DNA of 64,000 bases from Guyanagaster necrorhizus (taxonomy: Eukaryota; Basidiomycota; Agaricomycetes; Agaricales; Physalacriaceae). Where the stretch lies: assembly GCF_019112545.1 (NCBI RefSeq), contig NW_025064902.1:232623-296622 (forward strand), in the 5' to 3' direction. Positions 9,815 through 20,603 of the stretch are shown one piece after another; the stretch's first letter is position 1; every line of letters starts with the position of its first letter. The position numbers were made by a program, and so were the translations under genes. The notes below the pieces were generated by a model. It made no database searches and was not told the DNA's origin. It worked only from the letters and a program-made list of their open reading frames with translations.

Positions 9815-11030
9815 GAGATATTAACACTTTATAGCTCTAAGTTCTTGAGAGCTCCAAGTGCAAGAATAGCTTATAGAGTGGCCTATTTTGGTGTTAGAGC
9901 TATCCAGCCTATCTCTGTAAACTAGCTACACATATACTACTCTATTTGTAAACTAAAAGTCATTGGATTATCTCATTCTACTGAGTCAACTGGAGAAAGA
10001 GATTATTCTTACAATCCTATTATAATTCCTATCATCTATCTTCAGTGAACATATGTTTCAAATATTTAATAAACACCTGCATACCATGTTATCTGATCCA
10101 CATTTCACTTTGTGGTTTGAAGCATATGTTTAAAGAGTTGTTCACTCTTAATCCTATCTCTAAAACTTGGTCTAATAGCATTCAAACAGCTAAGAATAAC
10201 TTTCTGCTTATGCAGCAAGAGGCTCAGTTGAGCAGTGAAGGACAATCCAGATGCTTCAGAGAGAAACCTACTAGAGGATTTTTTGGCAAATGCTTCACTC
10301 TCCATAATTTCAATCAGTGTGGATCCTATGAGCAAACAAGCTCCTTTCTGCCTCTGTGCCTTTGATATGACTCCATCAGACATTGAGCTGATATATGTAG
10401 AGCAATCTCTCCTGGAAAACAGGGCCAGTCCTTTCTTGTTAAATGGAGAGATGACTTGCTTCTCTATATTTCTGATTGCAAGCCTGTTTTCATTCACTTT
10501 GACCTCATCTTTTATCAAGCTAAGCCCACAGCACACTATAACATTCACATCACCTCTCTCTGTACTTGCTCTCACTATGTATTCATGAAATGCACTTGTA
10601 ACTGAAGTACATAAAGTGATCACTCTATACAATTTAAAAGAATGTGAACACTAACTCAAAAAATACAAATTATGACACAAGTTCCTAATCTAGTGCACAA
10701 TATAACTTATAGTCCTCCAATTAGTAACTTCCCTTCACTCAGTTTTATATTCATTCCATAAAACATGTCATCTGCTTTAAAGAATCCTGAAGTCATAGAA
10801 ATGTATCTCAAGAAGAAGATTTCAGCAGAGCAAATGGGAGAAGTATGAGATATAAGACTAGTATGCTCTATTTTAAATAATATGATGCTTTAGAACCTCC
10901 AATACTCTTCTATTACTTTATATGTTAGTTTTCAATTAGCTAATATCTGGATATTGGTTAATACTTTTATATAAAAATATATTATGTCTTAAAATAATTT
11001 ATTAAAAACTTTAATAGCAATATTAGCTGA
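9815..11030. other. Unassigned CpG-poor DNA with two overlapping antisense ORFs
   Basis: No transposon motif is recognised. The segment contains a 175-codon minus-strand frame (10632-10105) and an overlapping 117-codon plus-strand frame (10235-10588). The minus frame is the longer and has a mixed, protein-like composition (EVKVNENRLAIRNIEKQV; ISKAQRQKGACLLIGSTL). It stands out because neighbouring frames are broken every few dozen codons. I do not recognise the protein. From about 10630 to 11030 the DNA is AT-rich with nothing seen. Confidence 0.4.
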
Positions 11031-11516
11031 TGTTATGTGTATGCAACTGGACTCCACTTTACACCACCAACACTTTGTCAACTATCAGATCCCACTGAAG
11101 TCCAACAAGCTGCTATTTCTTTTTATTTGATTTTACCTTTATCATTTCACATCTATATTTTACATCTTAATTTCTAACCCAAAGTTGGTAACAATTAGTT
11201 AGCATCAGAATTTATCAGACCCCAACTCAGAATTAGCTACTACTAGTATATAAGCTGTGTACATTCATCATAGATACTCAGTTCAAATATTAACTTAGTT
11301 CAGCCTAATAATCTTATCTTCACTCCAAGCTCTCCTCTAAGTCTAATAGACTCCACTGCATTAGAATACCTCACCTTCTATTTACTCTCCTTCCTCTGAT
11401 GGACTCTGTTCTGTCATCTTGATCCTTTGGAATCTAACTCAAAAGTGACATTGCTAAAGCTCATGCACTCTGCTAGTCTCTATGCATATAATCAACTTCA
11501 TTCTATTGGCATATTC
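11031..11516 (+). repeat. Relic F1 LTR, nearly full length
   Basis: This begins TGTTATGTGTATGC and is collinear with the F1 LTR, including a TATATAAG box and AGTTCAAATAT (11280-11290). It is cut a few bases before its end (TTGGCATATTC) by the F2 LTR that starts at 11517. It is strongly CpG-depleted and therefore old. Confidence 0.8.
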
Positions 11517-13215
11517 TGTTAAACCTGCTCAACACATGATAAGAACATGTGGTAGACTGATACTGTATCATATTTGTATAGTCACATCAGAGTTCACTAA
11601 AGGTGTTCTAATCAGTGTATCAAGGTGTTTCACAGAACAAGCTCAAGAGGAGAGAAGTAGTATAGATAAACTTTAGCTTGAAGCTGGAGTGTTACAGCAA
11701 GAGTGATCCTATTTATATATAGTTACTCAAATAATAAATATAGTTTCTACAAATTGTGCATCTTTGTGTGCTGGTACTATAGTGCCTGATCATCAAGAGC
11801 AAGATAATATGATATTGTCTGTGGGCAAAGTGGGTGGCCTATTGTGATTAAGTAATTATCTTATGCTCAGTTGTTGAGTGTCCAAGATAAGATAGACACC
11901 CTGATAAGATAAGATAAAAGACAAGAAAAAATAGAAAAATCATAACATTACTCTTTTATTAAAACCATTCTGATGGCTCAATTAAGAAATAGTTTATAGT
12001 TATAAATTGCAGTGTCAGTATTCATGTCACATTCATCCACACACTAATTTGACTCTAGGCTATACCCCTTCCACTTAATGAGATATTCAACATGAGAACT
12101 GAATCTGGCACCATGGCAGCCACAGGTTTTATGAAGCTGGTGATCAAGCACTTGTTCAATTTCATAATATTCCTTGTCTTCAATCAGATTGGATTCAGGA
12201 GGAGGCAGCATTTCCTGATTAGAGAAGATGGAGAATGTGTATGGTGATAGGAGGATCTCATTGAATATGGGTTGTACCTTCCATGTGGCAGGCAGTGCAA
12301 GTTAATAAGCTAAAGCATCAATCTTTTTTGTGATGGAGAAAGAGCTGGTACATTTGTTGGCAAGCTTTTTCTTTGAGCATGGGAGATGGAGATTTGATGT
12401 GTCAAGCCATACTCAGTCCTCAATATTATATTGGATGGCAAGGTGACAGGACTTATCATATTGATGTTTCATAGTGTCAGCAGCCTTCTCAAGGGCAGTC
12501 TTTGTTTTTTCATGTATCTTGGCCATTTGTTCTATGAACATTGAGAAGATGAAGGTTATGGCATAGTGATATGATGAAGCAGTAATGTGCAGATGTCACC
12601 CATGATTAATGAAGAATGGGGTCTTGTCAGTAGCCATATAGATGCAGTTGTTGTGTTGGAAGGCTGTGAGCAGCAGCCAGTTGGCCCAGTCATCTTGTCA
12701 ATGATCGATGAATATCCAGAGATACTTTTCCACCTCTTGATTGACTCTTTTTATCTGCCTGTCTGTCTGTAGATAGTAGGCAGTGGAAATGTTACTCTAA
12801 ATCTGGAGTAAGTGATATAGATCCATTATAAACTTTGAGATAAACTGTAGCTCATAGTCAGAAATTACTATCTGTGGCATGCCATATTTGGCATAGACTT
12901 TGTCCTATAAGATCTTAATCCATTCTTTGGATGACAGTTCTATTGAGCACATAATAGAAATGATGGCCTTAGAGAAGTGATCAACTATGATGATGATAGC
13001 ATCATAGCCATGGCTTTCTGATAGGCCAGTCACTATGTTCACAGAGATGTGTGTTTATAGTGCACTTAATATCTCATCTGGATGTGGTGAGGCCACCTTT
13101 ATCTGTGTGCTTGACTTGGTGCATTGGGAGGTTTCACAGGCCTCAACATACTTCTCTATGTCTACTCTCAACTTCAGCTACCAATATTCTCACTGATAAA
13201 CCAGAAGTTGTCTGT
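11517..13215 (-). mobile_element. F2 chromovirus copy G1: 3' LTR, chromodomain and integrase
   Basis: The LTR spans 11517-11947 (431 bp, inverted; self-primer motif 11673-11685). Upstream on the minus strand are a chromodomain near 12040-12220 (DKEYYEIEQVLDHQLHKT; EYLIKWKGYSLES), the integrase C-terminal and core regions (KYGMPQIVIS; NQEVEKYLW), and the zinc-binding region with EKYVEACETSQCTKS near 13110-13160. The copy ends near 13215, with RT, gag and 5' LTR lost. Stops are mostly TGA at arginine positions. Confidence 0.86.
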
Positions 13216-14584
13216 TCAGACTCTCTGCAGGCAGAAAACACAAAACCTATTTTGATAAGTGAAACTAAGACACAGAATCTGAAGGCTGGTCTAAGTGAGT
13301 CTAGTCATGTACCTCTGTATGGTGACTAATCTTTAAAGGAGTGTAGCAAGAGGTGGCTACAGGGGTATGAGACTCTGAATTGTTTACAGTGACTCACAGT
13401 ATGTATATGAATTTTCCTATAGTAGGAATATCATATAAGGATCTGGACACTGGGTGGTGCAACCTATACATGGTGCAAACTTTTAATGCTGGAATCCTAT
13501 ATGCAGTTCTGATGAAGTCTAATGAAATTGTTAGTGTCATCTAGTTACTCTTTAAGTTCTTTTATTAGATAAGAGAGTGAGACTCAGATAGAAGCAGCAA
13601 AGAAGGAGATCCACATTTGCCCATGACAGTCAACAAGCTCTTATGAAAGGAGAGACTATGCACTGCTTGCTCTCTAATGCTAAGCTGGCAGAACTGCCTC
13701 AGAAATGGGTGGATGCACCAGAACACAAGAGCCCACTGACAGCAGAGGGTCTTAGCTGGTAGCCCTGTCACTCTGGCAAGGCAGGCTGTTTTATCCTGCT
13801 GGGAGGTCAGCAGCAGTCATAAACTGAGCAGAGCAGACTCACACAGAACCAAATTGATTTGTGGATCCACCATGCATGGGCCAGCTTAAGCTCTGACTGC
13901 TCACACTGAATCAGATCTGCTACAATGAAGTCATAAAGTGAGTGGACATGCTCTGCTGTCCAATGCAAAGGAATGCTCTGCCAGTATTCAAATTCAAAGT
14001 CAGTGAATGAAGAAAGGGGCATGATAGGTAATGCTGAGAGAGACATTGAGGTGAGTCAGTCTCTGGTCTCCATGTCTTTATACCTGACCATGCTGACTGT
14101 GGCTGCACATTAGAAACCCACCACCTTCTTGCCTTCATTTCTGCTAGCATGTTCTATTGCTTGGTGTGAGCTCTTGCCTGCTTCTTTTCCATTCAACCAC
14201 CCACTTCTTGAGCTTCCTTTTCTCATTAATCAGATGACCAGTCTTGAGCTTCTTTCTCTCATCAATGGGGGTGATACCTTCTCTGCTTCTTTTTCATGTA
14301 TTTGCCTTCTTTTTCTGTTGATCAGGGGTGCCCTGACCCAGTGGAGAGATCCCTGTACCTGTGAATTCCCCCAGCAGCACTGTCTCTGCAGTGGGCTCAG
14401 TTCTTGATCCACTTTTTTCTTGGCTGGTGCCATCCACTGCCCATGGCTACAGCCCTGCATATGTAAATGGCAGGTCTCTCATGCCATACTGCTGACCACA
14501 TAAGCCAGTTGGTTGCTTATCTCTGATAGATTATCAAGGGATCACTACTACCAGGCTAAAGGAAAGCTCATCTCTTAACCACAC
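13216..14584. other. Unassigned CpG-depleted DNA left of the gene island
   Basis: The segment has several short minus-strand frames (14150-13920; 14046-13807; 13771-13565). The last two follow one another with only short breaks and include FTDFEFEYWQSIPLHWTAEH and AWWIHKSIWF. They may be remnants of one decayed protein whose family I cannot name. The 14130-14460 part has a short imperfect direct repeat (TTGAGCTTC blocks at about 14206 and 14242). CpG becomes common again from about 14590, marking a sharp edge to host sequence. Confidence 0.4.
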
Positions 14585-14704
14585 AAAATCTGACGGCTTC
14601 GACCCAATGTCTTCTTCTTTTCTTTCTTCTTGTCCTTGGTGATCCATGCGTCTCTGTCCATACTCTTTACTGAGGTTCAGGTAACAACAAGACCGCCTCT
14701 GCTT

Positions 14705-15118
14705 GCTACGATCCTCAGCTTGGGAAGAAGACATGATTTCTCCGCTATACAGTGGTACATGTACAAGGACATCCTTTCCGAAGAATCAAGACAGCATCAA
14801 TTGGGATGCAAGGGAACCTGGCGATAAGTCGGTGCGCTTTGGGCCCTTATTCCAAGCTCCTCGCTGATATGTAATTGACACGTCTACAGGTGGTCTCGTT
14901 CCTAACCAAGGAAGATATCCGGCCTATCCTTGGTTTGACATACTTCGCGAGGACAAGTGCCTGTTCAAGAATACGGTGCTCAGAGCTAACCAGCTACACA
15001 AGAACTACCGGGATCGGCCTCTGTTTGTACTAACAAGCTAATGTGTTCAAATTGCTCAGACGGTGTCTGTATCCTAGACGACTCTGATGTTCATCTTCCA
15101 GGGACCGTCACAAATGAG
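14705..15118 (+). pseudogene. Broken unidentified host gene fragment
   Basis: One frame gives INWDAREPGDKSVRFGPLFQ, then a TGA at 14863-14865 where CGA is likely, then GLVPNQGRYPAYPWFDILRE and KNTVLRANQLHKNYRDRPLF. A third piece, GVCILDDSDVHLPGTVTNE, reads in another phase from about 15061. Base composition is that of the gene island, not of the transposons. The phases cannot be joined with convincing GT-AG introns, so this is either a degraded gene or a gene with introns I cannot place. I do not recognise the product. Confidence 0.35.
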
Positions 15119-15653
15119 GTATTTACCGCAGTTCTCGCGTCTTTGGAGTAGATCCTCTCCTCGTGTTATTCTATTCTTTCCAAAACTAACCTATTGCAAC
15201 TGTTTCAAGGAAGCGTATAGAGACATGCCAACTTACTCTTCAGAAAAATCAAAGACACTCTAGCGCCAATTGCCCGTCGACGGTGACCTAAGAGTGCGAG
15301 CCCTCGCTGTGAAGATGTCATGTTAATAACCGAAATTGTCCCATTGGTTGACGAACTGCGGACAGTGGCAACTCCGTAGGCTCGCTCTCCCCATACCGAC
15401 GTTCACACATCACCGGCACATGGATCCTCAAAATTCAATAGGAATATTCACGAGTGATGCCTTAGGGACGTTATGGTGAAAAAACCATGCGCAGCAGTGC
15501 CAATAGGCAATTATTATCGTAAGTGCTGCGAATTTTCTCGTACTCACGTTTTATTTTTATATAACTTTTACTCCCTGGTTGAAGATACTATTAATAGCCC
15601 ACCAGCAGGGTATAAAAGTCTGCCGCGATACCAGTCCTTCTCTGCATTATCTC
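15119..15653 (+). promoter_or_regulatory. Intergenic and promoter region of the lactonase gene
   Basis: No convincing coding sequence is seen from about 15230 on. A TATA box, TATAAAAG, lies at 15611-15618, 36 nt before the chosen ATG at 15654. An upstream in-frame ATG at 15579 lies ahead of this TATA box and is therefore unlikely to be the start. Confidence 0.55.
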
Positions 15654-17057
15654 ATGATCCTGTCAAGAGTCGCAGTAGCTCTCTTGCTATCAAGCTTCTG
15701 TTCAGCGGCAGTCCACCATCTTTTTGTTGGAACCTTCTCCACCCATGCGATTTATGCACTGGAGTTCGACGACGAGACTTACTCGCTGACTCTTGCTGCG
15801 AACATTACAACACCCAGTGAACATCCGTGGATAAATCTGAGCGTGGGTGCTCATGTACCTCGCGCTGTTCTCTTGTCTTACCATCCACCTTTCTGCAGCA
15901 TGACCGGAAAAGCCTTTACACGGCAAGCGACAGCGCATACGGATACTTCAATGTGGTGAACAGTACCAGCGTCACGTATAATGCATCCGTCCCTCTTGAG
16001 AGCAACTGTGCGCTTACTTCTTTACGACGTACATTGTTTCTATGACCTGACCCATTTCCTCTGATCAGGCTCATCCACTCGAGCTATATTTATCACCTCT
16101 TCCAAGGTCGAGCCCTACACCGTATACGGTATGTTGCGCGATCCTGCCTATTGTTTCGCTCACATTCCCGGATTCAGGAATACCCTTCGGAGACTGTGGA
16201 ACCGTTATACCGGCCGACTTCTCATCCATTACCCAAAACTACACCTTCACATCGGGTTCCTCTGGCGTCCACGGTCTTGCTCTTCTTCCCAATAGCACGT
16301 ATCTCTATGCTGCAGATGACAGCGACGACAAGATCTGGACATTCGGCGTCGACATCGCCACCGGAGAACTGACCGATATTGGAGTGTTAGACGCGCCTGC
16401 GGAAGGAAACAATCCCAGGCATCTAACAGTCCATCCGAATGGCGAATACTTGTTTGTCATCTTAGAGGTAAAACGGATGAAATGCTTTTTTTTTTTTGAC
16501 TCAAGACTAAATTTCAAATTTTTGTTTCAGGAAGCGAACGAGGTTGCGCAGTACAGCATCGACGGGCAAACCCATCAGCCCGTTTACTTCAATGTCTCGT
16601 ACTCTCTTCTCCCACAAGGTAAGCACCCCACGACACCATCAATTGCCCCAGCCAAGCAAGCAAGCAAACCAAATTAACGTATGCGACACCTTATACAGAT
16701 TCCGATTCGACCACGCACTGGGCTGACGAAGTCCAGGTGTCCGCCAACGCGACTTACCTCTGGGCGACAACCCGGTCCCGTGAAACCAACGAAACGGGGT
16801 ACCTTTCCGTGTTCAGCCTAAACGGAAACGGCTCCATCGCAAACCAGCTCTTCATCACCCCCACCACAACCTCAGGGGGCACCTCCAACGCCGTAAGCCC
16901 CGCATCGTTTGCGGATGAGTTTGCCGCCATCACGGACACATCCGTCGGGTTTGTCGAGATTTGGCAGCTGCTGGACGACGCATCAAACGCCACTGCCGTG
17001 GCTCACATCGACCTCGTCGACGGAGGGTGCTGCGCAAATGCCGTTTGGTATGACTGA
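15654..17057 (+). CDS. Secreted carboxy-cis,cis-muconate cyclase-like lactonase
   Basis: Six exons are read: 15654-15842, 15899-16007, 16069-16128, 16178-16467, 16531-16618 and 16699-17057. The five GT-AG introns are 56, 61, 49, 63 and 80 nt, and the product is 364 residues. The start gives a signal peptide (MILSRVAVALLLSSFCSAA), followed at once by HHLFVGTFSTHAIYALEFDD, the first blade of the seven-bladed propeller. Later landmarks are GVHGLAL, HPNGEYLFVILE, EANEVAQY, WADEV, YLWATTRSRE, TTTSGGTSNAV and the C-terminal GGCCANAVWYD. Many N-x-S/T sites support secretion. Fungal homologues of known function lactonise carboxy-muconate in the protocatechuate branch of aromatic breakdown, but most secreted members are uncharacterised, so substrate and product are inference. 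No frame damage is seen. The neighbouring factor gene is convergent. Confidence 0.9.
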
Positions 17058-17474
17058 GAGGTTATAATAATTTGATGTTACACAGACTTTGCGGTGGGCT
17101 GCCACCACAATTGGATGCGCTTGTTGTCTCACGGCACTACAGCCAACCGACTTCATGTGTGCAGCATGGAGAAATGATTTATTTCCGGGTGAGACCTCCG
17201 GAGATGGAGAGAATTCCGTATGTCCGCAACAGTTTCTTAAGTCCATGTGAATCATGAATTATGTATGTATAACAAAGCGAGTACAGATAGAAATTATTAC
17301 TTGAAGTGAAGAGAGTTCAAAGCCTAGCGGTACGGTGTAAAGTGGTGAATGGATGTATTATATATGGTTCAGGATAGCCGACGGATTTCAACGGAAAGCA
17401 ACAAGACGAAGAGAATGTTAAAAGTTCTTAGCTTTGCGGGTGAGGGAAAATGGGCAACGCGAGAGACAATTGCC
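17058..17474. other. Convergent intergenic region
   Basis: This 417-bp spacer lies between the 3' ends of the lactonase (+) and the C2H2 factor (-). It must hold both 3' UTRs. I see no further gene and no clear processing signal beyond AT-rich stretches. Confidence 0.5.
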
Positions 17475-18558
17475 TCAATGGGAGATACTTATATGCTGCT
17501 TCAGATTGTCTTTCCTGCCGAAAGACCTCAGGCAGCCTTTTTTCAGACATTTATGAGCTAGGGAGTTGTGAGCACCGGAACCGAGAGAAAAGGTCGAGCG
17601 CACGCTTTTGGCATGTGTGGAGGGCCCTGATATGCCTCTTCAGATGCTCGCCTCGAAAGAAGCACTTTCCGCATCCTTCGTACGCGCAAACGTATTGCCT
17701 TTCGTCCTTGTCGATACAGCCTATCTTCTTCAAGCCGAACGGAGTCGATTCAATCACCTCGTAAAGCCCTGCTTCAAACTGATCGTCTTGACGGAACTCC
17801 GGAACAACGGGAACTTTCCTTCCGCGACTTTTCTTATTGCCACGGTCGTCCTTCTCGCCCAAGTGCTTCGTCGTCGTGGTCGACCGAGTTCTCTTTCTGG
17901 GGTTCGAGGGTCCTGGACTAGGGCGGTAGGCCGAACCAGAATCCGATTCGTTGTCTCCGTGGTAGGAAAATTCGGATTCCGACCGTGGTGAATTGCTCAT
18001 AGACTTCGTGTACGAGTTAGAAGCTGAGGACATCTCCGAGTTAGACTGTAGCATCCTAAATGGCGAGAAGTCCTGATAAGCGGGCTGTGCGTTTGCCTCA
18101 GGAGAAGGCAATGGGTCAGGACGTTGCTCCGGAAAGAATGAAGAGGATGCCGTGGACAATGAGGAAGATGTGAGTTCCGATACATTGACGCACATAAGAG
18201 TCGGTGTTGAGAGCGGCCACTCGGAGTCCGGCTCCAGTGGGGTAGATGGTGTCGCGGGAGGAGCCAAAGGAGGGTCCAAGTGAAATGTCGAAGTGTCGCC
18301 AGAAATGATGGGCGAGTCCGTTGGCAGAAGGTAAGAGAAAAGGTCTTGGAAGATGTCATCGGCGAAAATCATATCCGCGATAGCAGCGACATCCTGCCTG
18401 AAATCGAAGTCGGAGAGGTGGTCGTATGGGTCGTTCTGGGAAAACGGAGGACCTGAAGATTGGGTTGGACTCTCTGTCTCATGTGAATCCTCAGGCCGCG
18501 AAGAAGGGACGCCGTTCATCTGTAGAGGCTGGAAGTCAACGTTCGGGAGGGCGTTCAT
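17475..18558 (-). CDS. Two-finger C2H2 transcription factor, Msn2-like
   Basis: Exon 1 is 18558-17604 and exon 2 is 17557-17475, joined across a 46-nt intron (plus coordinates 17558-17603, GTGCGC donor, CCCTAG acceptor), giving 345 residues. The intron is the key call. Without it the frame ends at 17551 after one finger; with it the linker becomes HTCQKPHKC and a second finger follows. Finger 1 uses C291, C296, H309, H314 with FRGEHLKRHIRALH. Finger 2 uses C322, C327, H340, H345 with SFGRKDNLKQHI, and its last ligand is the last residue. Both have C-x4-C-x12-H-x4-H spacing. The EHLKRH and DNLKQH helices resemble the stress-factor pair of Msn2/4, which binds C-rich stress elements. The first 200 residues are acidic and Ser/Pro-rich, as in activation domains, followed by basic RKRTRS and KKSRGRK runs. 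Targets are unknown. Confidence 0.87.
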
Positions 18559-18619
18559 CTGCAGAGCGGTGGTGGTAATGGTTACTGCTGGAAATGACTT
18601 TGAGCCAAGTTTTTGCCCT

Positions 18620-18626
18620 TTTTATA
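18620..18626 (-). promoter_or_regulatory. TATA box of the C2H2 factor gene
   Basis: The minus strand reads TATAAAA, followed by AGGG, about 62 nt upstream of the ATG at 18558. It is the only TATA-like site in the CpG-normal flank. Confidence 0.55.
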
Positions 18627-18645
18627 CGAAAACGCCAAGACAAAT

Positions 18646-18760
18646 CGGGGATCCTCGATTATGTCTTGATTTCATATGCGAATCCAAAAGCAGATAGTCT
18701 TATATGCATCAGTTTATTTTAGATTTGCGTATGAAATCAAGACATGATCGAGGATCCCCG
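18646..18760. repeat. 39-bp inverted repeat with 37-nt loop at the island edge
   Basis: The left arm 18646-18684 and right arm 18722-18760 are reverse complements at 36 of 39 positions. The outer ends are CGGGGATCC and GGATCCCCG. All three mismatches are transitions, and two of them would form G:T/G:U wobble pairs in one strand. It lies 20 bp upstream of the factor gene's TATA box and 28 bp before the copia LTR. It could be a MITE or hairpin-transposon relic, a cruciform regulatory element, or a hairpin-RNA source. Nothing decides between these. Confidence 0.75.
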
Positions 18761-18787
18761 TATGGGGATAGCACTTGGGTTCACTGG

Positions 18788-19835
18788 TGTTGTCTTATGG
18801 TCACCTATGATTATTCATCTTGGCATATTCACCAGCTCCAAGAAACCATTTTTTTCTCTATGCAGCCCTACATTCTAAAGATATATGTACACTTGATTTT
18901 AATCTAGATGTGTGTCTAACATCTTCTATGCCAAAGCATTCACATTTCACAAGCTCCCTCTGCACTTGTGAAGATGAGTGGTTCATCATGTTGACTATAC
19001 CACTGGAGTGGAATGAGGTAGGGATGGAGATCTGGGTCATTGCTGAGTTGGATCAGAGGTGCATTGTAGAGCATGTGTCCCCATTTGCCTGTCCACTGGT
19101 TCAATCTGCACTTTTAGTAGTAGATCCACACCAATGATGGCATCAGAAAAAAAAGAAAGAAATAAGGGCAGAGAGAGTTAGGATGCCCACACTGCTCACA
19201 ATGCCTCTGATGATGGGATCAATGGGAGTGGAAGAGCCATTACTACTGGCAGTGTCATTCATCTTTTGTTGATGCCTGAAACACCTTCAGCCATCCAAGG
19301 GTATTCCACAGCTCCATGAGAAAAGATGATCTTCCACATTTCATGTCAAATGAATGTCATTTTTTTCAGTCTCATCCTTTTTGGTGAGTGAGAATGTGAG
19401 TCTGAGACTGGGCAACAGAAGGATCTAGCTTATTCTAGAGCTTGATGTATGACAGGATCCCTAGCATTGAGCCAGAGGGGGTTCAGAATATGTCTGTAGA
19501 GCAGATGGGGGAGTGTGAATAGTGACATCTGCTATCTGTAAGCCAAGCAAGCAGGAGCAGTAAGGAGACCATAAGGAGGCTGACACAGGTCAATACTCTT
19601 CTTTGGCTCCCCAGCTTGTCATGTATATTGGAGTTAATGAAGTAGGAGTGTGGACATGGTGAATGAGGAAAAAAAGTTTGAAAGAGAATGGATGCTAGAA
19701 TAGAATGTCATAACATTAATCTCAGCATTTTGGTTGAAAGCTGAGATGTGCAGAATAGTGTGACATGCTGAAAAAAGAAGGAATATCAAATAGATAAGTG
19801 AACTTGTTTATATCATACTATTTCTATGTCTAACA
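18788..19835 (-). repeat. Probable 3' LTR of the copia element
   Basis: The right (LTR start) end is firm: the RNase H frame ends, the purine tract TTTTGAGGGAGAG follows, then TGTTAGACATAG on the minus strand. The left end is placed at TGTTGTC (18788), where CpG-normal host DNA stops, giving about 1,048 bp with TGTT/AACA ends. The left edge is inference. No homologous copy is in the window to confirm it. Confidence 0.55.
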
Positions 19836-20326
19836 CTCTCCCTCAAAACATGTATGGTTTGCTTATATAATGCTCAGCACCTCTGCAAACTTCTTGAATT
19901 TTGGATGAGCCAATGGTTTTATGAGGATATCAGCAACCATGTTATCAGTTGGGCAGTATATCAGCCTGATGTGGCCTTGCTCAATGGTTTACCAAATGAA
20001 ATGGCACGAGACTCCAATGTGCTTTGTTTATTCATAGAATACTAAATCTTTGGCAATAGAAAGTGCATTTTGACTATCAGAGAAGAGGATAATAGAGTTC
20101 ATTGGGTAGATGAAAGAGTTTGCAATGAAGATGGAGAGCTCAGAGAGGAGTTTGTAAAGCCATATCATCTTCTCCAATGCTGGTGTGAGTAACATATTCA
20201 GATTTACCAGTGGAGACAGTAATGATTGGCTGCTTTTTTGATGTTCACATAACAGCACCTTGACCCATGAATAGGATAAATTCAGACATAGACTTTTATC
20301 CAGGCTGGTTGGCATATGCTGCATAT
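19836..20326 (-). pseudogene. Copia RNase H segment
   Basis: The minus strand reads YAAYANQPG near the insertion point, then LFSDSQNALSIAKDLVFYE (the D-x-Q-x-A motif of copia RNase H), then HIRLIYCPTD- and ILTKPLAHPKF-like blocks down to the purine tract. TGA codons replace arginines (for example after VFYE). Confidence 0.8.
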
Positions 20327-20603
20327 CCAGGCATGTAATTCTGTGAATTATGACAATACATGGACTGTATTACAGTCTACTATGTGCACAATAAAGAATA
20401 TAGCTAGAGCACAGTAAAATAGGACTTACATGACAGCTGGCTTGAGTGATGATAGATGGAGAGCATGGCCTAGCAGCAGAATGATATCAGAGGGGGTCAT
20501 ACTGCACATGAGGTTCCAGCACTTGACACTAATTGCACTAATACAAGTACAGAAAGACCCACTAAAAATAAAGAGCATATGATCAAAATATGATCAGGAC
20601 TTT

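Noticed and set aside
15579..15653. Upstream in-frame ATG for the lactonase
   Set aside because: It lies upstream of the TATA box at 15611 and would put a non-hydrophobic extension before the signal peptide.
17608..17991. 127-codon plus-strand frame opposite the C2H2 factor
   Set aside because: Shadow of the zinc-finger gene. No motif, start context or intron supports it.
18646..18760. Hairpin as a transcription terminator
   Set aside because: It is upstream of the factor gene, not after a 3' end, and eukaryotic genes do not use such terminators.
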